A DNA stretch of 64,000 bases from Moesziomyces globuligerus. Lineage: Eukaryota; Basidiomycota; Ustilaginomycetes; Ustilaginales; Ustilaginaceae. The DNA is taken from assembly GCA_030849465.1 (NCBI GenBank), contig JARVLF010000006.1:124001-188000 (forward strand). The letters run 5' to 3'. Both the position numbers and the translations under genes were made by a program. The notes beneath the pieces are model-generated. The model made no database searches and had not been told where the DNA came from. It saw only the letters and a program-made list of their open reading frames with translations. Each line of letters starts with the position of its first letter. Position 1 is the stretch's first letter. Positions 59,378 to 64,000 of the stretch are shown here, in pieces.

Positions 59378-60876
59378 GATGAGGATGTTCAAGGGATAGT
59401 GACGTTGTTCTTGCTTTGTGGATCCGGAACGAGAACGATAGAAAGAGGGCGGGGAGGGTATGTGGTAGTTGTGGGGATGAATGCAAGGCGGTGTGGGGCA
59501 GGGTTCTTCTTTGACAGGGTCAGGAGAGCGGAAAAGTAAAAACGAGGCAGAGAGCAGAGAGCCAATTGGGAGGCAACGATTTGGCCGCGAGGGCTGCGCA
59601 GGGTTTCACAGGGTGGCTAGCCAAGGCCGACGTGCAGGAGACGTGAAAGTGGGGCTGCATGTCTCTTGAACTACGCCATCTTGGCTGAGAACTGGATGTC
59701 AGAGTGGAGTCGGAGCGGCTCGTAGGGCTCAGGGGGTACCAGCCGGCTTCTAGAGGACAATGGAAGGAATGCTTGTGTGCTGTACATCCGGCTCGATCCG
59801 GGCGCAGCGGGTCCGCCCACAGCCCCACCTCAGCGGCGGTATGGGATCGGCTCGCCGTGTGCCGCAGCTGGATGGCAGGCGGATGGCAAGCCAGAACAGA
59901 CGTCTTATCGGCGCTGACTTTTGGCCTAATCTTTCGCTCTCCTTTCTTGCGCCCGCTCATCCACCTCATTCAACGGGGAAGATCTGTACTCCTGCCACTG
60001 AGCCCACCTTCTCGAAACGTCACACGATCCAGGTAAGCGGGCTTTGCGCCAGTCAATCTTGGAGCTGGTGACGGAGTAGTGAGGCTTTGATGTCTTTCGG
60101 GGACCTTACGTGATCCGCGACTCAGCAGCGTGTCGATCCGCTTGCAGGAAATCTTCGGGTGTTCCGGCCAAATACTGGAAGCCACGCCTCTAAGCGAAGT
60201 CGAAATTCTCCTAGGCTCGCTCGATCTCGTCATGCCAACCACGCAACTGCTCAGCGCGGTCGGAGAAAAAAAAATCAGAAAATTCACTGCCGATCTAATT
60301 TGAGACGGGCCCGGCAGCTGGCGGTACAGGGCCGACCCAGACAACAGAGCATGTGAATCGGTCCGCCCACCTGCGCTCCTGATCTGTGCCTTTTTGCATG
60401 CAAGCTTCCGGCTTAGCCACGTCCCGTTACCGGTCGCGCCTCCTGCAGCCTCTCAAGCGAAATACCTGCTGAATGTGTGTCGCCATCGAAAGAGACACGG
60501 ACGCGCAGCGGTCTTCGCGAGGGCGCAAGAATCAGCTTGCTCGCATGGCGCGCTCTGCTCGGCTTATAGCCACGTACAGCTTTCGCGATGCGATGATTCG
60601 TAGCCTGGATCGTAGCCTGGATGGAAGCTTGCGAGGGAGAGCTATCGCTGCGCGCGGGTGGCAGCTAGGCGTGTCTGGACAGCTCGCTTACACGCGTGAA
60701 AGCCGGATTACGGTATCGCCGTCGCGCTCGCCGGTCCATGACGAAGAAATGACCTCACGCGAACCGATGAGCTTAGATGTTAGAGCCTGTACATTGAATT
60801 CAATTCGTGACAGATATCGGGGATCGCTAGGGCACCCCCATCGGGTATCTGGTATACTAGGTCGTAAGTTGAGTTG
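59378..60876. other. 1.5-kb intergenic region
   Basis: No supported gene. It holds the promoter of the peroxidase gene and the 3' region of the PXA gene, both on the minus strand. Reading frames at 59520-59969 and 60473-61009 lack features. An A-run of about 8 lies at 60265-60273. Confidence 0.5.
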
Positions 60877-63237
60877 CTACTGGAGGGTCAAGTCGGGGCA
60901 GATGGCAACAATGACGCGCTCAAAGAGCAGGATGGCGAGCAGCGTGTTGGATCCGGCTGCTTGCGGAGAGCAGAATGGCGCAAGCCAAGCGGTCAGGGTC
61001 TGCAGCTGAATCTGTGCATCGCGCACCCTTGTCGCCTCGCCGTCCTGCGACTTGGCGCTCCCGAGCAGCATCCTCTTGCTCAGCCGTGCGACGAATGGCT
61101 CTTCACCGGGAGATGCACCCGATGCACCGCTCACCAGCCGCATGCGCAGGCGGATCCACTCCGCCTCCTGTCTCTCGCCATCTGGATCGGGTACCGACGG
61201 CGGAAGGTGACCGTCTGGCAGTAGAATTCGGCGGAGCTCCCGCACCATCCGAGTCCAGGTCTGTGTATCCCGCAGCGCCGAGTTGATCTTGTGCACGATC
61301 ATCCGATTCAGCATGGCGTCGAGACCGGTCGCTCCAAGTGCTGTCCTGGCAAATGCGAATACGGCACGCAGCACAGCGTTCGAGCTGACTTGTAGCACCT
61401 CCTCGGTCGCGCCGAGCCAGTTGCCGACATAGTCGTGCATCACGTGCGTTTCGTCCATCGCCTCCGCTGCTGGCGAGGCGTCGGTCGCCTCCGTCTCGAG
61501 TGGGACGTTTGCCCCATTTGGAAGTGCAAAATCCACATCGACGCCGGATGAAAGACCGCGGTCCATGAGCGTACCATCAGGCCCGATGTGGAACTTGCGC
61601 GACGGGTAGCGCCCGTGCATCTTGCGCTCGTGCAGGCTGCCGGTAGATCGCGATGGAGGGATCCCGTTTGCAGACGGCGTTCGTGCATGCATGGACCCCT
61701 CTCCCCCTAGGCGTAACTGTGCCTGCCTTCTCCGCCTCTTCCGGCTAGCTTCGCGCTGGACGTTGAATAGATCGAGGTACGAGCGCACCAGAAACGGCAG
61801 AGCGTGCAGAACGAGGAACGTCCACGCTTTGACGAGCAGCACCGGCAGTCGTGACAGCAGCGTCACAAACGAAGCAGCCACCTGGCCCACGGGGTCTGTC
61901 TGATACGCTGTTCGTGCGGGCGCCATTGCATATCCATCGCCGGCTTCCGAAGACGGCAGGGTGGGGTTGCTGGGCCAGCCCGCAGCATCGAGAGCCTTGT
62001 TCAGGCTTTGAACGAAGAACCAGGGTCGGAAGGAGCGGGCGAGCGCGCCTCGCAGCACCGTGACGAGCACATCTCGGACGATGAACTTCTCTGTATCGGG
62101 AGCGAACTCGTCGGCCGGCAGTAGTGAGGAGAGCAGATTGTAAACAGCGACGCGAAGATACGTCAGGTCTATCTTGCCATCCAGAGCGTACGTATCGCGA
62201 TCGATGCCCGGATGGGGGCAAGCCATGCTCAGCAGCTCGGCAACTTGAAGCGGAGAGCCAGATGCTGGGTCGATCCCAGAGAGAGGCAAAAAGGTGCTCT
62301 GGTATTCTTCCGGAAGCTGTTCGTGAGTCCGTTGGCGGCGCTGCACATCGTACTCGGCCGATGATGCGTCCTGCACCGGGCTTGGGGAGGTTGCATGTGC
62401 GCCCAAAGGTGCCCAGACGCTGCCGGACTTGGCGCACGCTTGTCGGAAGTCGCGGCAGTGCTGTCGAAGAATGAGCGGGACATCGCGAGAGAGCATGTAG
62501 TGCACTCGCGGAAGGTCCGATTGAGAAGGCGCTCGGGAAGCATGTACGTCACCCTCGTGAGTTGCAGGCGAGGATGGACCGGCTCTTGTCTGGGCGACTT
62601 GACGCTCGACGATGGTGTGAATCACCGCCGTGACGATTGATGTGACCTGGGTGAGGAACTCGCGGTCCGGCGTGAGCTTGCTGTACCATGGCAGCACCGT
62701 CTCTCGTAGGAGGTAGGCCAGAAGCAAATAGATTTCGTGATCCAGGTCGGCATCCTGCGTGATGCTGGGAGCCGCGTCGTTGGTAGCCAGATCCTGGAAG
62801 AGGATACGACGGTAGAATGCTCGCTCGGTAAGGCGTTCGCTGTCGTTGGAGTCCTTGCCTTGCTCCTTGCTCTTTGACGATGGAGCATCGATTCTCTCCG
62901 CGGATGACGCAGGGCGATGATCGCCGTGTGCCTTTGTCTGCGTAGCGGTGTGCGAAGAGGCGGAGGCGGAGGCAGTGGCCGGTGCAGGGGTGTCAAACGG
63001 ATTGTGATCGAAGCGGTACGCGGCGGGCGACATCGGTCTGGGCGAAAGCGTTGCGTGTACGGCATCTCTGCTGACCGAAGCGTGGGAAGCGCCTAGAGGC
63101 GAGGCGACATCGCGAAAGGCCGGCGAGGATGCGAAGGGCGACGAGGTGTCCCTACGAATGGCGAACGCAGCGACGGTCGAGGGCGTTGGTGAAGCCGAGG
63201 GCGATGGCGCGCCTCGCCTCGCGGGCTCTCGAGCCAT
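60877..63237 (-). CDS. PXA-domain protein with Nexin_C end and no PX domain (Nvj3/Pxa1-like)
   Basis: 786 residues from the ATG at 63237; a TTG eight codons earlier was not used. Residues 1-135 are disordered. A PXA domain spans about 140-410 (LTERAFYRRILFQDL, DHEIYLLLAYLLRETVLPWYSKLT, VHYMLSRDVPLILRQHCRDF, PFxxVRDVLVTVLRG-like block). A hydrophobic patch at about 485-510 (WTFLVLHALPFLVRSYL) may associate with membrane. The last 190 residues match the sorting-nexin C-terminal domain (WTRMVRELRRILLPDGHLPP and FERVIVAICPDL). No PX phosphoinositide domain lies between them. Yeast Nvj3 has the same arrangement, with roles in nucleus-vacuole contacts; Mdm1 is the PX-containing relative. Contact-site or lipid-handling function is inferred. 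Confidence 0.8.
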   Translation of the reverse strand: MAREPARRGAPSPSASPTPSTVAAFAIRRDTSSPFASSPAFRDVASPLGASHASVSRDAVHATLSPRPMSPAAYRFDHNPFDTPAPATASASASSHTATQTKAHGDHRPASSAERIDAPSSKSKEQGKDSNDSERLTERAFYRRILFQDLATNDAAPSITQDADLDHEIYLLLAYLLRETVLPWYSKLTPDREFLTQVTSIVTAVIHTIVERQVAQTRAGPSSPATHEGDVHASRAPSQSDLPRVHYMLSRDVPLILRQHCRDFRQACAKSGSVWAPLGAHATSPSPVQDASSAEYDVQRRQRTHEQLPEEYQSTFLPLSGIDPASGSPLQVAELLSMACPHPGIDRDTYALDGKIDLTYLRVAVYNLLSSLLPADEFAPDTEKFIVRDVLVTVLRGALARSFRPWFFVQSLNKALDAAGWPSNPTLPSSEAGDGYAMAPARTAYQTDPVGQVAASFVTLLSRLPVLLVKAWTFLVLHALPFLVRSYLDLFNVQREASRKRRRRQAQLRLGGEGSMHARTPSANGIPPSRSTGSLHERKMHGRYPSRKFHIGPDGTLMDRGLSSGVDVDFALPNGANVPLETEATDASPAAEAMDETHVMHDYVGNWLGATEEVLQVSSNAVLRAVFAFARTALGATGLDAMLNRMIVHKINSALRDTQTWTRMVRELRRILLPDGHLPPSVPDPDGERQEAEWIRLRMRLVSGASGASPGEEPFVARLSKRMLLGSAKSQDGEATRVRDAQIQLQTLTAWLAPFCSPQAAGSNTLLAILLFERVIVAICPDLTLQ

Positions 63238-64000
63238 GAGTGGCGGACGCCTTGAGGGCAATCAAGCAGCTGGCTCGATATGTGGCTCAGTGTGATGGAG
63301 GACGTTGCTTGGGTCCGGCAGAAGCGAGAGCAACACGCATGACCGTGGCTGCAGCCAACACTCTCTCACTGCGCGTCTCACCGAGATCCGTGTTGGTCAA
63401 CGGCTCACGGGCCTGTGATTTCAGGGGCTTGACACCACGAAAACCAGAAATCAAAAAAGGGGCAAGAAAGAATATCCAAAATCGAGGCCAAAAAAAAGGG
63501 AGGGGGGGGGGGAAATTGGTTGTGGGCCATCCATCTGACCTCGATGGGCCAATGGTCACACGCATCACTTCCTATCTCGTTCAACCGATAACGTAGCCTT
63601 CGCTACGATGAGCAGGTGATGAACTAGCAGGCAGACTCTGACGCCGAGTCGGAGCACTTGTGCGAGGTCTACGAGCAAGATCGATCCGTGGCACGCAGAC
63701 AACCCATACATCTCGAGCGCGGCAGTGTCTCTTTCCGCGGCAGACCGCCGGTGGGCCGCTCACATGACGGCGCATGCTTAGCAGTGAGGCCGGAACTGCG
63801 CTCCGAAAGGAAGATGAGCACGGATGAAGCGGCCTCAAAAGTGTCCAATGTGCGTGCGAGCAAATGAACATTGCATACCTGCATGGAAGCCCTCGGATGA
63901 GACGGGATCCCTCCTTGGTCTTGCTCTCATCTAGCACCGGTCCTGTGGCGTGCTGTTTGAGCGCAACCCGTCAGCAAGCTTATCATCCCGTGGCGTGTAG
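63238..64000. other. Right-edge intergenic region
   Basis: Promoter side of the PXA gene. It contains an A-run followed by a G-tract of about 11 near 63502-63512. No supported gene; a neighbouring gene may begin beyond the window. Confidence 0.5.

Overview
The window reads as nuclear DNA of a smut fungus (Ustilaginaceae: Ustilago, Sporisorium or Pseudozyma-like). The evidence is the gene set (Zn2Cys6 regulators, SAGA subunit, UVDE repair endonuclease, peroxisomal acyl-CoA oxidase with a PTS1), high GC with strong C/G preference at third codon positions, and very few introns. Only three of about 27 genes need splicing, with introns of 70-85 bp. Genus-level placement is inference. I see no plasmid, phage, CRISPR, intact transposon, rRNA or convincing tRNA gene. 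Start codons were moved to the first sensible ATG wherever a longer frame began only at GTG or TTG.

Left part (1-22.3 kb): a small secreted, probably GPI-anchored protein; SAGA subunit Sgf11 with long acidic tails; an alpha-arrestin with two PPxY motifs; an AMID/FSP1-type NAD(P)H oxidoreductase convergent with a peroxisomal acyl-CoA oxidase ending in SRL; a ferroportin-family transporter divergent from a 14-TM-type MFS transporter; a Zn2Cys6 regulator with one intron inside its zinc cluster; and galactokinase.

Middle (22.3-36.7 kb): a gene-poor stretch of about 5.4 kb leads, through more than 1 kb of pyrimidine-rich DNA, into a second Zn2Cys6 regulator. This is followed by an SDR oxidoreductase, a DsbA/FrnE-type thiol oxidoreductase (two exons) and another gap of about 3.5 kb.

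Right part (36.7-64 kb): a WS/DGAT-type acyltransferase, a small protein with a hydrophobic C-terminus, a secreted GH47 alpha-mannosidase, a PRELI/Ups-family mitochondrial lipid-transfer protein (two exons), EFM5 lysine methyltransferase, a hotdog thioesterase, an unrecognised protein, a mitochondrial RCC1-repeat protein, UVDE, a GNAT acetyltransferase, a GH105 hydrolase, a second secreted Cys-containing GPI-type protein, a conserved-looking small acidic-tailed protein, a class I haem peroxidase with a C-terminal AKL, and a PXA/Nexin_C protein without a PX domain.

Most genes are ordinary core functions in no obvious cluster. Loose themes are lipid and peroxisome metabolism (acyl-CoA oxidase, peroxidase with PTS1, WS/DGAT, thioesterase, PRELI, PXA) and secretion (two GPI-type proteins, GH47). 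Convergent neighbours sit very close together (mostly 78-156 bp), while regulator genes have very large upstream regions. I found no clear new multi-gene system; the most interesting points are targeting signals, alternative starts, intron positions and the two gene-poor regions.
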